From: an uncultured Clostridia bacterium
GTDB taxonomy: Bacteria > Bacillota > Clostridia > Christensenellales > Aristaeellaceae
Direction of reading: 5' to 3'
Length of the DNA: 12,380 nucleotides
Assembly (NCBI GenBank): GCA_934663625.1
Contig: CAKUKP010000081.1
Span: 1 to 12,380 of the forward strand
The number at the start of each line of letters is the position of its first letter. Position 1 is the stretch's first letter. A program made the translations under genes and the position numbers. A model generated the notes under the pieces. That model did no database searches, was not told where the DNA came from, and saw only the letters and a list, made by a program, of their open reading frames with translations. This document shows positions 6,657 through 12,380 of this stretch, in pieces.

Positions 6657-6690
6657 TCAAATTCACCGCGCATGTCGCTGAATTTGATTT
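6657..6690 (+). terminator. Weak candidate terminator after asnA
   Basis: TCAAATTCA (6657-6665) pairs with TGAATTTGA (6679-6687). A two-base bulge and GCG/CGC close the loop. It is followed only by TTT, so termination would be weak. It begins 17 bp after the asnA stop. Confidence 0.4.
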
Positions 6691-6727
6691 AACAGACGGC
6701 TCTGTGAAACCTTTTGGGTAAACGAAT

Positions 6728-6758
6728 AGCGGAGAACGAAATCAAATCGTTCTCCGCT
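6728..6758. repeat. 12-bp-stem palindrome, left copy (possible terminator)
   Basis: AGCGGAGAACGA (6728-6739) pairs perfectly with TCGTTCTCCGCT (6747-6758) around AATCAAA. A near-identical palindrome lies at 7041-7066 in the opposite orientation, as judged by its loop. No clear T-run follows on the plus strand. Confidence 0.7.
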
Positions 6759-6844
6759 CAGGTCACTGACAAACACTGCATAACTTTTTTGTTTCTCGCG
6801 CTGTCGTATGTCATCGGAGGAAGACAGGGGTAACGATCGTTCTT

Positions 6845-6900
6845 GGCTCCACCTGATGGGGGAGCTGTCTGCACGCTTGCGTGCAGACTGAGGGAGAGAA
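6845..6900 (+). repeat. Beta hairpin repeat, copy 2
   Basis: Stem 1 GCTCCACC (6846-6853) with GGGGGAGC (6858-6865) around TGAT, with one A/G mismatch. Stem 2 TCTGCACG (6868-6875) with CGTGCAGA (6880-6887) around CTTG. The tail CTGAGGGAGAGAA ends at 6900, identical to the copy at 7-60. Stem 2 differs from copy 1 in most positions but stays fully paired. The following bases CCCCTATCGC recall the CCCATAGATCGC that follows copy 1. Confidence 0.7.
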
Positions 6901-6950
6901 CCCCTATCGCAGAACCAACAAACCTGCTTAAATTCGATAAGTACATTATC

Positions 6951-6995
6951 TCTCCTTCCGCCGACTACGTCGGCACCTTCCTCATCAGAGGAAGG
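6951..6995 (-). repeat. Beta hairpin repeat, copy 3 (inverted)
   Basis: Read on the minus strand: CCTTCCTC (6995-6988) with GAGGAAGG (6983-6976) around TGAT; GCCGAC (6974-6969) with GTCGGC (6965-6960) around GTA; then the tail GGAAGGAGAGA. The tail again repeats the 3' arm of stem 1, and it has changed together with it (GGAAGG against GAGGGAG in copy 1). Faces copy 2 across a 50-bp gap. Confidence 0.65.
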
Positions 6996-7035
6996 CAAGG
7001 TGTACGGAAGTAAAATCACTGACTTTGTCAACATG

Positions 7036-7076
7036 CAAAACGGAGAACGATTTGAATCGTTCTCCGCTGTTTTATT
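7036..7076. terminator. Terminator hairpin of the kinase-like gene, right copy of the palindrome
   Basis: CGGAGAACGAT (7041-7051) pairs with ATCGTTCTCCG (7056-7066) around TTGA. On the minus strand it is followed by GTTTTGC; on the plus strand by CTGTTTTATT. It begins 37 bp after the stop of the minus-strand gene at 7103 and may work in both directions. It shares its stem with the palindrome at 6728-6758. Confidence 0.65.
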
Positions 7077-7102
7077 GGAAGGAAATATTGGTCTAAAGTT
7101 TG

Positions 7103-7744
7103 TTACAGGGTCTTGCCGCGGTTTTCGATCAGCGCTTTTACGGCGGCTTCGATGATTTCTGCCGCGCCATCCGTGCCCACGCGTCCGGTATCCACGATCA
7201 GATCATAATTATCGGGCGCGCCCCACTGGCGGTTCGTATGCGACTGATAATATTTGCTGCGAATCTTATCGGTTTTCAGGATGACCTTGCGCGTTTCCTC
7301 CTCAGGCCGGTTGTAGATGCGCATGGCGCGCTTTACGCGCAGATCGAGATCGGCGCGAATGAACACATTCAGCGTATCGATCACCTGGCTGCATTCATCC
7401 AGCACGTAATCGGCGCAGCGCCCCAGAATCACGCACGGGCCTTCGCCCGCCATGCGGCGAATGGCTTCGCATTGAGCGGCATAGATGCGCATATGTACGG
7501 GCAGCGTGAGCGTCGGATCCTCGCGATACCACAGGGCGGCGAACTGCTTTCCCTTGCGCGTGGCTTCGAATCGTTCCTCGCGGGATGCAACGGTTTCATG
7601 ATCCAGATTGGTATTTTCCACCACCTGATCGATCAGATCGCGATCATAATAGGGAATATTCATGCGTTCGGATAATTTATGCGCAACCTCTGCGCCGCCG
7701 CTGCAAAATTCCCGTCCCAGCGTAATAATTACATCTTTCTTCAT
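7103..7744 (-). CDS. Cytidylate kinase-like family protein
   Basis: 213 aa. Resembles the cytidylate_kin2 family of P-loop nucleoside-monophosphate-kinase-like proteins, not classical Cmk. Visible marks: ITLGREFCSGGAEVAHKLSE (7-26), a P-loop variant lacking the usual Gly-Lys-Ser/Thr, as is normal for this family; IPYYDRDLIDQ (30-40); CVILGRCADYVL (104-115); VFIRADLDLRVKRAM (127-141); and RSKYYQSHTNRQWGAPDNYD (162-181) followed by LIVDT. The family is widespread in Firmicutes but its substrate is, to my knowledge, not settled; CMP phosphorylation is only a guess. The start has AAGGAG at 7755-7750, five bases upstream. It has its own terminator at 7036-7076. The nearest convincing promoter is 560 bp upstream. 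Confidence 0.85.
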   Translation of the reverse strand: MKKDVIITLGREFCSGGAEVAHKLSERMNIPYYDRDLIDQVVENTNLDHETVASREERFEATRKGKQFAALWYREDPTLTLPVHMRIYAAQCEAIRRMAGEGPCVILGRCADYVLDECSQVIDTLNVFIRADLDLRVKRAMRIYNRPEEETRKVILKTDKIRSKYYQSHTNRQWGAPDNYDLIVDTGRVGTDGAAEIIEAAVKALIENRGKTL

Positions 7745-8303
7745 ATGCGCTCCTTCGCGCGGCGATGCGCCTTTTTTGCCGCCGCACCCTGAATTTTCGT
7801 TTATACAATCATCACCGCCGACATGGATCTGCCGACGGTGAGAATATATATGATTTTATATCCCTTTCATTCGATTCAAATACAGATCACAATTGGCAAA
7901 TCCTGTCTGTTCGTGCTCTGCCCCGAATGACTTTCGCCGTAAACCGGCTTTCTTCGGAATCTGTCCGGCGCGTTTTACGCTCTTTCCGGAACCTGCGCTT
8001 ATCTATAACACTGCATCGCGGGGCAAAGCACAATATGCGTGGGTAACGTCTACACGATCCAATGGAATCGCCCCCCTTTCCGTCGATTGCGGTCGGTCGC
8101 ATTCGCCAAATTGCCGGTCGGTCGCCATACGCCATGAGGAGATATTGGCTCCGGTCTTGCCGTGCGCTTCTGTCCCCTCGCCCGCTGCCGAAGGTACCTT
8201 CTTCAACGAACGACAGCCTTTCTCTACATCCGCGCGATTACCGGAACCGGAAGCGACGCCTGCGCTCACCACTCGATTTAAGTATCTTCCTTGGTTCGCC
8301 TTT
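7745..8303 (-). ncRNA. Gene-free 560-bp stretch: long leader or unrecognised RNA (candidate)
   Basis: No reading frame here has a ribosome site, family resemblance or the codon use of the neighbouring genes. A strong minus-strand promoter (8304-8332) would start a transcript near 8297 that runs through to the kinase-like gene. Structural hints in that direction: a hairpin at 7840-7813 whose 11-bp stem needs two G-U pairs only possible on the minus-strand RNA; a perfect palindrome GAAGGTACCTTC (8190-8201); a bulged hairpin around 8053-8069; and a near-tandem motif TTGC(C)GGTCGGTCGC at 8087-8100 and 8111-8125. I looked for tmRNA, RNase P RNA, 6S, SRP RNA, T-box and common riboswitch signatures and recognised none. 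The boundaries are only the limits of the gap. Confidence 0.35.
7757..7787 (-). promoter_or_regulatory. Stable leader hairpin next to the kinase-like ribosome site
   Basis: On the minus strand GTGCGGCG (7787-7780) pairs with CGCCGCGC (7764-7757), eight pairs including one G-U, with a 15-nt loop containing six A. The stem ends one base before AAGGAG (7755-7750). It could influence ribosome access; this is inferred from position only. Confidence 0.4.
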
Positions 8304-8332
8304 ATCATAGCATGTTTCGCCCCTGTTGTCAA
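8304..8332 (-). promoter_or_regulatory. Near-consensus sigma-A promoter facing left
   Basis: On the minus strand TTGACA (8332-8327), 17-bp spacer, TATGAT (8309-8304): a perfect -35 and one change in the -10, the best -35 box in the window. It lies 106 bp after the stop of the surface-protein operon and about 560 bp before the next start codon. Confidence 0.7.
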
Positions 8333-8394
8333 CACCAATTTAATGATAAATTCCGCCCGCGCGCATATTTGTGAAATCAACACATATTATTTGT

Positions 8395-8424
8395 GCATAT
8401 CAATGCATTTATGCATCGATATGC
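8395..8424 (-). repeat. 30-bp near-perfect palindrome after the surface-protein operon
   Basis: GCATATCAATGCAT (8395-8408) against ATGCATCGATATGC (8411-8424) around TT, 13 of 14 positions complementary. The odd position is A/C on the plus strand but a G-U pair in minus-strand RNA, so the whole stem can form in the operon's transcript. It lies 14 bp after the stop at 8438. No T-run follows, so it is a possible 3'-end stabiliser or weak terminator, or a protein site with two ATGCAT cores. Confidence 0.5.
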
Positions 8425-8437
8425 GCCGTTCAATTCT

Positions 8438-9736
8438 TTACATTCCCAATTCGATATACTTGGACGAAGCCCAGCCGATCATTCCATCATATTCGACATA
8501 ATACCATAAAATGCCGCGCTCATCCGCCTGACTTTCATCCAAATATTCCATGCTCGCGCCCGCGGGAATCACGCCGACCTTATCATAACCGCGCGCAGGC
8601 CCTTCGCGCATGAATACATCGCCGATCGCGTACGCCCAGGATGCTTCACTGTAGCCGTAATCATCGTATCCGGATGCATCGCTGCCATAATCACCATAGC
8701 TGACGCTGCCAGACGCACTCTTCCCACCGTAATTGAGAATATCGGCGGGATCAAATTCGCCGTCCTCGATCGCCCATTCGGTTTCATAATCCATGTATAG
8801 ACCGACGCTCGCCACCGTTCCATCCTCCGCCACAGCGCAGGTAAGGGTATTCTTATTCGGATCGCAGAATGAAACCCACCGGACGACGTGCTGACCATTA
8901 TTATCGACAAAATCAGTGGATGTTTCGCTATTTTGCTTTTTTGTCCAGCCGCTGCTCAGAAGCAGATTCTCCGCATCCTCGATCGGCATCGAAACGTATA
9001 CGCCCACCAGACTGTAATTCGATTTCTGGCGCAGTCCGATCGAAACGATATAGGTTACCAAATCATCGCAGGCAACCTCCACATCCGCGTTTTGATAGCC
9101 TTCTCCGCTGGTATAGCCCAGATCCTCCATATCGCCCATCCAATCGACGAAGGCATACAGATCGGTTGCGAAATACACGGATAAATCCATCAGATTGCCC
9201 GCGTCCACGCTGAACGCCGCCTGCTGTTCCAGCCGATCGGTCTGATTCGTATGCAGCAATGCATCGATATCCGTCTGCGTAAGCTCCAGTGCATCGCAGC
9301 CGTAAAAGATGTTTTCTCCGGCAAAATCCAGCTTTTCCGGCAGATTGATCTGCGTCAGGCTTGAACAATACGCAAATGCTTCATCGCCGATGTTTCGCAG
9401 CGTGGAGGGCAGCGTAACCGATTCCAGATTTTCACATCCATAAAACGCGCGGTATTCGATGCTTTCCACGCCCTCGGGAATCACGATCGTGCGCAGATCA
9501 TCGTTATAGGCAAACGCTTCGTCGGCAATCGCCAGCACGGTAAAGGGAATTTCGGCATATTCCAGTTCAAACGCCTCCGGTACGATCACCGAAGCATCCT
9601 CCCCCATGTACAGCGTGATCACGGTATTGCCGCTTTCGGTTTCATAGAATTCATAATCCCCATCGGTTTTTGCCTGCGCGCAGAACGCGCTCATCATGAT
9701 CAGAGCCGCGATCAGAACCACCATAGAACGCTTCAT
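8438..9736 (-). CDS. Secreted BspA-type leucine-rich-repeat protein with C-terminal SH3 domain
   Basis: 432 aa. Residues 1-22 are a signal peptide (MKRS, hydrophobic core, AQA before KTDG). Residues about 40-150 are LRR_5 repeats of the BspA/TpLRR kind: IADEAFAYNDDLRTIVIPEG (70-89), then IEYRAFYGCENLESVTLPST (93-112) and IGDEAFAYCSSLTQINLPEK (116-135). Residues 180-320 form a domain I do not recognise. A Gly/Ser/Tyr/Asp-rich linker (336-364) leads to an SH3b-like domain (368-430: GDVFMREGPARGYDKVGVIP, then WYYVEYDGMIGWASSKYI). Such LRRs usually mediate adhesion or protein contacts, and the SH3 may hold it to the wall (inference). AGGAGG lies four bases before the ATG. It is 33 bp downstream of the gene at 9770, so probably the second gene of that operon. 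Confidence 0.85.
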   Translation of the reverse strand: MKRSMVVLIAALIMMSAFCAQAKTDGDYEFYETESGNTVITLYMGEDASVIVPEAFELEYAEIPFTVLAIADEAFAYNDDLRTIVIPEGVESIEYRAFYGCENLESVTLPSTLRNIGDEAFAYCSSLTQINLPEKLDFAGENIFYGCDALELTQTDIDALLHTNQTDRLEQQAAFSVDAGNLMDLSVYFATDLYAFVDWMGDMEDLGYTSGEGYQNADVEVACDDLVTYIVSIGLRQKSNYSLVGVYVSMPIEDAENLLLSSGWTKKQNSETSTDFVDNNGQHVVRWVSFCDPNKNTLTCAVAEDGTVASVGLYMDYETEWAIEDGEFDPADILNYGGKSASGSVSYGDYGSDASGYDDYGYSEASWAYAIGDVFMREGPARGYDKVGVIPAGASMEYLDESQADERGILWYYVEYDGMIGWASSKYIELGM

Positions 9737-9769
9737 GTATCCATCCTCCTTAAAATTGGTACGCTTGTA

Positions 9770-12380
9770 TCAGTTCGCCGAGCCGGCGGGATCCGCAAAT
9801 TTGTTTTCCGTATACACCGTAATGCTGGCGGTAAAGATTTCCCTTCCGCCGGTCAGCCTATCATCCTTCCATGCGTTTAATTCAATCGTATAGCTGGGCT
9901 CCGTCAGCGTGCTGCGCGGAATGACCACGCTCGTTTCGCCATCGTACAAAATCGTCATCCATGAGGTATTGTAGGACGGCGTACCCGCGGGATACGCTTC
10001 CACGCTGTAGCACTTCGCGCCGGGAATTTCCGTCCACGCCAGCGGAAGCTTTTTGCCCACCTGTATGGTTATACCGTCCGCAGGCTCGGTAAAGCCCAGA
10101 CCTTCCATCGTCGCCAGAATCGACGCCAGATCGGGCGTCGGCTGCGGTGTTGCTCTCGGTCTGGGGGTCGGCGAAGGCGTAGGGGTAACCTCCCATTCGT
10201 CCGTCCCGATCTTCTCCAAATCCACACAGACAACCGGACGAACGCAAACTTTACCCTGCTCGTTTGGGACGAGCCGACCGAACCCATTGTAGGGCACCAT
10301 GCAATAGGTTTCTGCATCGTCGTTCTTATACGTTCGCAGCAGCCAGGCACTGTGATCCTCGCTGTTCCGCAGCGCGCCCTGGTCTGCAGCATATCTGCTC
10401 GCACTGGCAAGTTGATCCTCTGCCCGCGGGAAAAATGACCTTGCTTCGCTTATATCCAGAATCCAGACCAGATCTTGACTAATGTCCGGCGGAAATTGAT
10501 CGCTGTCCAGATAGGTGCGCTTCCCAATATCCCATTCCGAGGTTTCAACATCGGTTTCAATCAACGCCGTTTTTTCCGTATCCGTAAAGGCTGTGTTCAG
10601 AAAGTCTCGATTCAGCCAGTCTCGCAGCTGGGTGTCGCTCCAACTCACGGCTTCCCTGCTGGTATCATATTTTTGTACATCGATGCAGTCTTCCGTGATC
10701 AGCAGGGCGCTGTTTTCGCGGACGTTCAGCACCACCCAATCGAGCGGTTCCATACCATTTTCCAGATTGCCGTCCTGTTCATAGCTGCCCAACCGAATCA
10801 CGCTGCCCTTGCGGAGTACGCCATCATCCGGCGCGGGCGTTTCCACGACCCAAACGTCATCATCCACAACTTTCAGGATTCCCTTCGCCTGATCCGTGCG
10901 CACCCAAACGGCGGGTCGAATCCCCGACAGCCACGAATAAGGATTAGCGCTCTGTACTTCGCCTGTATCGCTGACTGTGTGCGCATATTTCATATCATCA
11001 GAGGTTCGGAGCAGCCATTCTTCCCCCGTTGCGCGATGCGCATCGTCCGGCAGCCAGTCCCGCGCTTCATAGTAGCTCAGCAAGAACAGACAGCAGAACT
11101 CCGCCTGCCCCGGTTCTGCGGAAAGGGCATACGGGCTCGCAGGATCGTATATCCTGTGTGCAGCGAGGATTTCCGCTTCCTCGGGTGAAAACAGTTCAAA
11201 CAGCAAATCATCATTCAAATACTTGCGAATATAGCTGTTGTACCACTGAACATTTTCATCCCACGAATAGCGCTGTGTGGTCAATTCATCCTTTGCCAGC
11301 AGCAGCGCCTGATTTCCCTCCACCTTCAATACCAACCATTCGATTTCCGTACCGTCGCACGTTCCGAAGGCTACGGTATTGCCGCGGGACAAGGAAACGC
11401 CGTCCCTATCCTTTGCATAGGTATAGGGAATGGAATGCTCCTTCGCATATTGTTCGGCGTAAGAGCCATTTTCTACCGTGAAATGGAAGTAGGAATTCCG
11501 CAGATCAAATGCGTTTTCCGAAATGCGCTTCACCGAGGCCGGAATGCATACCTGCATCAACCGCGGACATTGATTGAAGCTGTCCTCAATGATCTCTACG
11601 CCGTCCTCCAGCACAACCTGCGTCAGCATATCCATTTCACTGAACGCGCCCGTACAAATTCGCTGTACGGAAGCGGGCACCAGAATGCGCGTATTTCCGC
11701 AGCCACGAAACGCATCCTTCCCAATCTGCACCACCGGCAGATCATTAATCAAGGCGGGCAGCTGCAATTCGCCATCATCGGGCGATCTGTAATCCGCTGC
11801 CGCACCAGAAATCGATACAGCCACTTCGTTTGAAATCACCTCGAAGCGCTTCTCCCAAACGCTTTTCTGGTTCAGGGAGGGCGTATCGCCAAAAGTTGCA
11901 TACGCGGGAATCGACCGATCGATCACCTCGACATCGGGCAGCGGACGCATGGCAAGAAAGCTGCTCAAGATTTCCTCCATTGTTTCCCGCTCCATGTTGT
12001 ATGCCCAGAATTCAAGCGCAGGCTCGCCCACATTGGCCATCAGAAAATGACCATTAATATCGTCATCACCGATGGAATCTCCTTCACCAAACGCACAGAC
12101 AAATTCATATCCCATTTCGCCGTATTGATATAAACCGCGGTCGATCTCGGTGCAGCCATTCTTCTGCAGCTCACTGATAACACTATGATACATCTTATCG
12201 AGAACCGAATATATCTCATTGGTATCATCGTACTCAATCAGTTCAAATCGAACGCACAGCCGCCCATCATCGCTCATGATCACATTTTTCTGGTCGGCGA
12301 TTATGGTATACAAAAAATCCTCGCCCTGCGCGCGCTTCAGGTGTTCATATGCCTGCATATCGTTTTTAAGCGCGTCCTTT
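9770..12380 (-). CDS. Large surface protein with LRR and two DUF6273-like modules (N-terminus outside window)
   Basis: The frame stays open to the right edge, so the ATG at 12358 is probably internal; no ribosome site precedes it, and the signal peptide expected for this protein is not in view. Numbering from that Met: 1-140 unassigned; 205-290 LRR_5-like repeats (VVQIGKDAFRGCGNTRILVP, then VQRICTGAF, VEIIEDSFNQCPRLMQVCIP and VKRISENAF); 326-485 and 517-712 two related modules. Each module has a start like VAFGT or IRLGSYE, then W-x-V-L, ALLL or ALLI, a short YNSYIRKYLND or SDTQLRDWLNR block and a Thr/Glu-rich helix, ending in RPAVWV or RPVVCV. This is the DUF6273 pattern, whose function I do not know. 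A Pro/Thr linker (725-742) precedes a C-terminal beta-rich, fibronectin-like domain (760-850). Probably a secreted or wall-exposed multidomain protein. Confidence 0.8.
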   Translation of the reverse strand, partial: KDALKNDMQAYEHLKRAQGEDFLYTIIADQKNVIMSDDGRLCVRFELIEYDDTNEIYSVLDKMYHSVISELQKNGCTEIDRGLYQYGEMGYEFVCAFGEGDSIGDDDINGHFLMANVGEPALEFWAYNMERETMEEILSSFLAMRPLPDVEVIDRSIPAYATFGDTPSLNQKSVWEKRFEVISNEVAVSISGAAADYRSPDDGELQLPALINDLPVVQIGKDAFRGCGNTRILVPASVQRICTGAFSEMDMLTQVVLEDGVEIIEDSFNQCPRLMQVCIPASVKRISENAFDLRNSYFHFTVENGSYAEQYAKEHSIPYTYAKDRDGVSLSRGNTVAFGTCDGTEIEWLVLKVEGNQALLLAKDELTTQRYSWDENVQWYNSYIRKYLNDDLLFELFSPEEAEILAAHRIYDPASPYALSAEPGQAEFCCLFLLSYYEARDWLPDDAHRATGEEWLLRTSDDMKYAHTVSDTGEVQSANPYSWLSGIRPAVWVRTDQAKGILKVVDDDVWVVETPAPDDGVLRKGSVIRLGSYEQDGNLENGMEPLDWVVLNVRENSALLITEDCIDVQKYDTSREAVSWSDTQLRDWLNRDFLNTAFTDTEKTALIETDVETSEWDIGKRTYLDSDQFPPDISQDLVWILDISEARSFFPRAEDQLASASRYAADQGALRNSEDHSAWLLRTYKNDDAETYCMVPYNGFGRLVPNEQGKVCVRPVVCVDLEKIGTDEWEVTPTPSPTPRPRATPQPTPDLASILATMEGLGFTEPADGITIQVGKKLPLAWTEIPGAKCYSVEAYPAGTPSYNTSWMTILYDGETSVVIPRSTLTEPSYTIELNAWKDDRLTGGREIFTASITVYTENKFADPAGSAN

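Noticed and set aside
6840..7000. CRISPR-like array of short repeats
   Set aside because: Only two copies here, in opposite orientation, with diverged stems and no regular spacers.
6663..7034. 123-aa minus-strand frame between asnA and the kinase-like gene
   Set aside because: It is simply a translation through the beta repeats and palindromes; it has no ribosome site and no domain.
7887..8135. 82-aa Arg-rich minus-strand frame that could have been a small protein
   Set aside because: No Shine-Dalgarno before the ATG, codon use unlike the neighbours, and no recognisable motif.
7745..8330. tmRNA, RNase P RNA, T-box or c-di-AMP riboswitch in the long gap
   Set aside because: None of the signature motifs I know (for example the T-box TGGNACCGCG, the RNase P GAGGAAAGTCC, or a tmRNA CCA end) is present on either strand.
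7893..8501. 202-aa plus-strand frame across the gene-free region
   Set aside because: It runs through the minus-strand promoter and into the end of the next gene, has no ribosome site, and has a composition unlike neighbouring proteins.
10475..11188. 237-aa plus-strand frame opposite the large surface protein
   Set aside because: Shadow frame; the minus strand carries coherent LRR and DUF6273-like modules throughout.

Overview
The window looks like chromosomal DNA of a moderately GC-rich, Gram-positive, spore-forming type of Clostridia, probably a gut or rumen lineage. Pointers are AGGAGG-type ribosome sites in front of nearly every gene, near-consensus sigma-A promoters, a SleB-like cell-wall hydrolase, secreted SH3 and BspA-type leucine-rich-repeat proteins, DUF6273-like modules, and many short hairpin-forming intergenic repeats. 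This assignment is inferred from gene content only; there is no rRNA or other taxonomic marker. I see no tRNA or rRNA gene, CRISPR array, transposase or phage gene.

Layout. 1-356 holds two kinds of hairpin repeat (called beta and alpha here) followed by a clear promoter. 357-794 (+) is a small secreted SleB-family protein lacking the expected catalytic glutamate, closed by a good terminator. 953-3105 (+) is a two-gene operon: an O-antigen-ligase/Wzy-type membrane protein and a secreted triple-SH3 protein. A bidirectional terminator separates it from trmO (3158-3841, -), a tRNA methyltransferase. A second alpha repeat (3886-4015) fills the gap to gdhA (4023-5366, -), NADP-type glutamate dehydrogenase. 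gdhA is divergent from asnA (5629-6639, +), ammonia-dependent asparagine synthetase; both enzymes fix ammonium and share a 262-bp control region with one recognisable promoter each. The 463 bp between asnA and the convergent cytidylate-kinase-like gene (7103-7744, -) are almost entirely hairpins, with two inverted beta repeats nested inside two inverted palindromes. 7745-8437 is a 693-bp gene-free stretch with a near-perfect promoter on the minus strand, i.e. either a very long leader of the kinase gene or an unrecognised RNA. 8438-9736 and 9770 to the right edge (both -) form an operon of two cell-surface proteins built from LRR, SH3 and DUF6273-like modules; the second runs off the window.

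The most notable signal is not a protein. The two alpha copies, about 3.8 kb apart, align without gaps over 95 bp, and their stems differ by paired changes that keep every base pair (seven compensatory pairs over three hairpins, no mismatch). That is the mark of selection on structure, in RNA or in single-stranded/cruciform DNA. The beta family (three copies) shows the same behaviour less cleanly. I cannot say whether either family has been described elsewhere.
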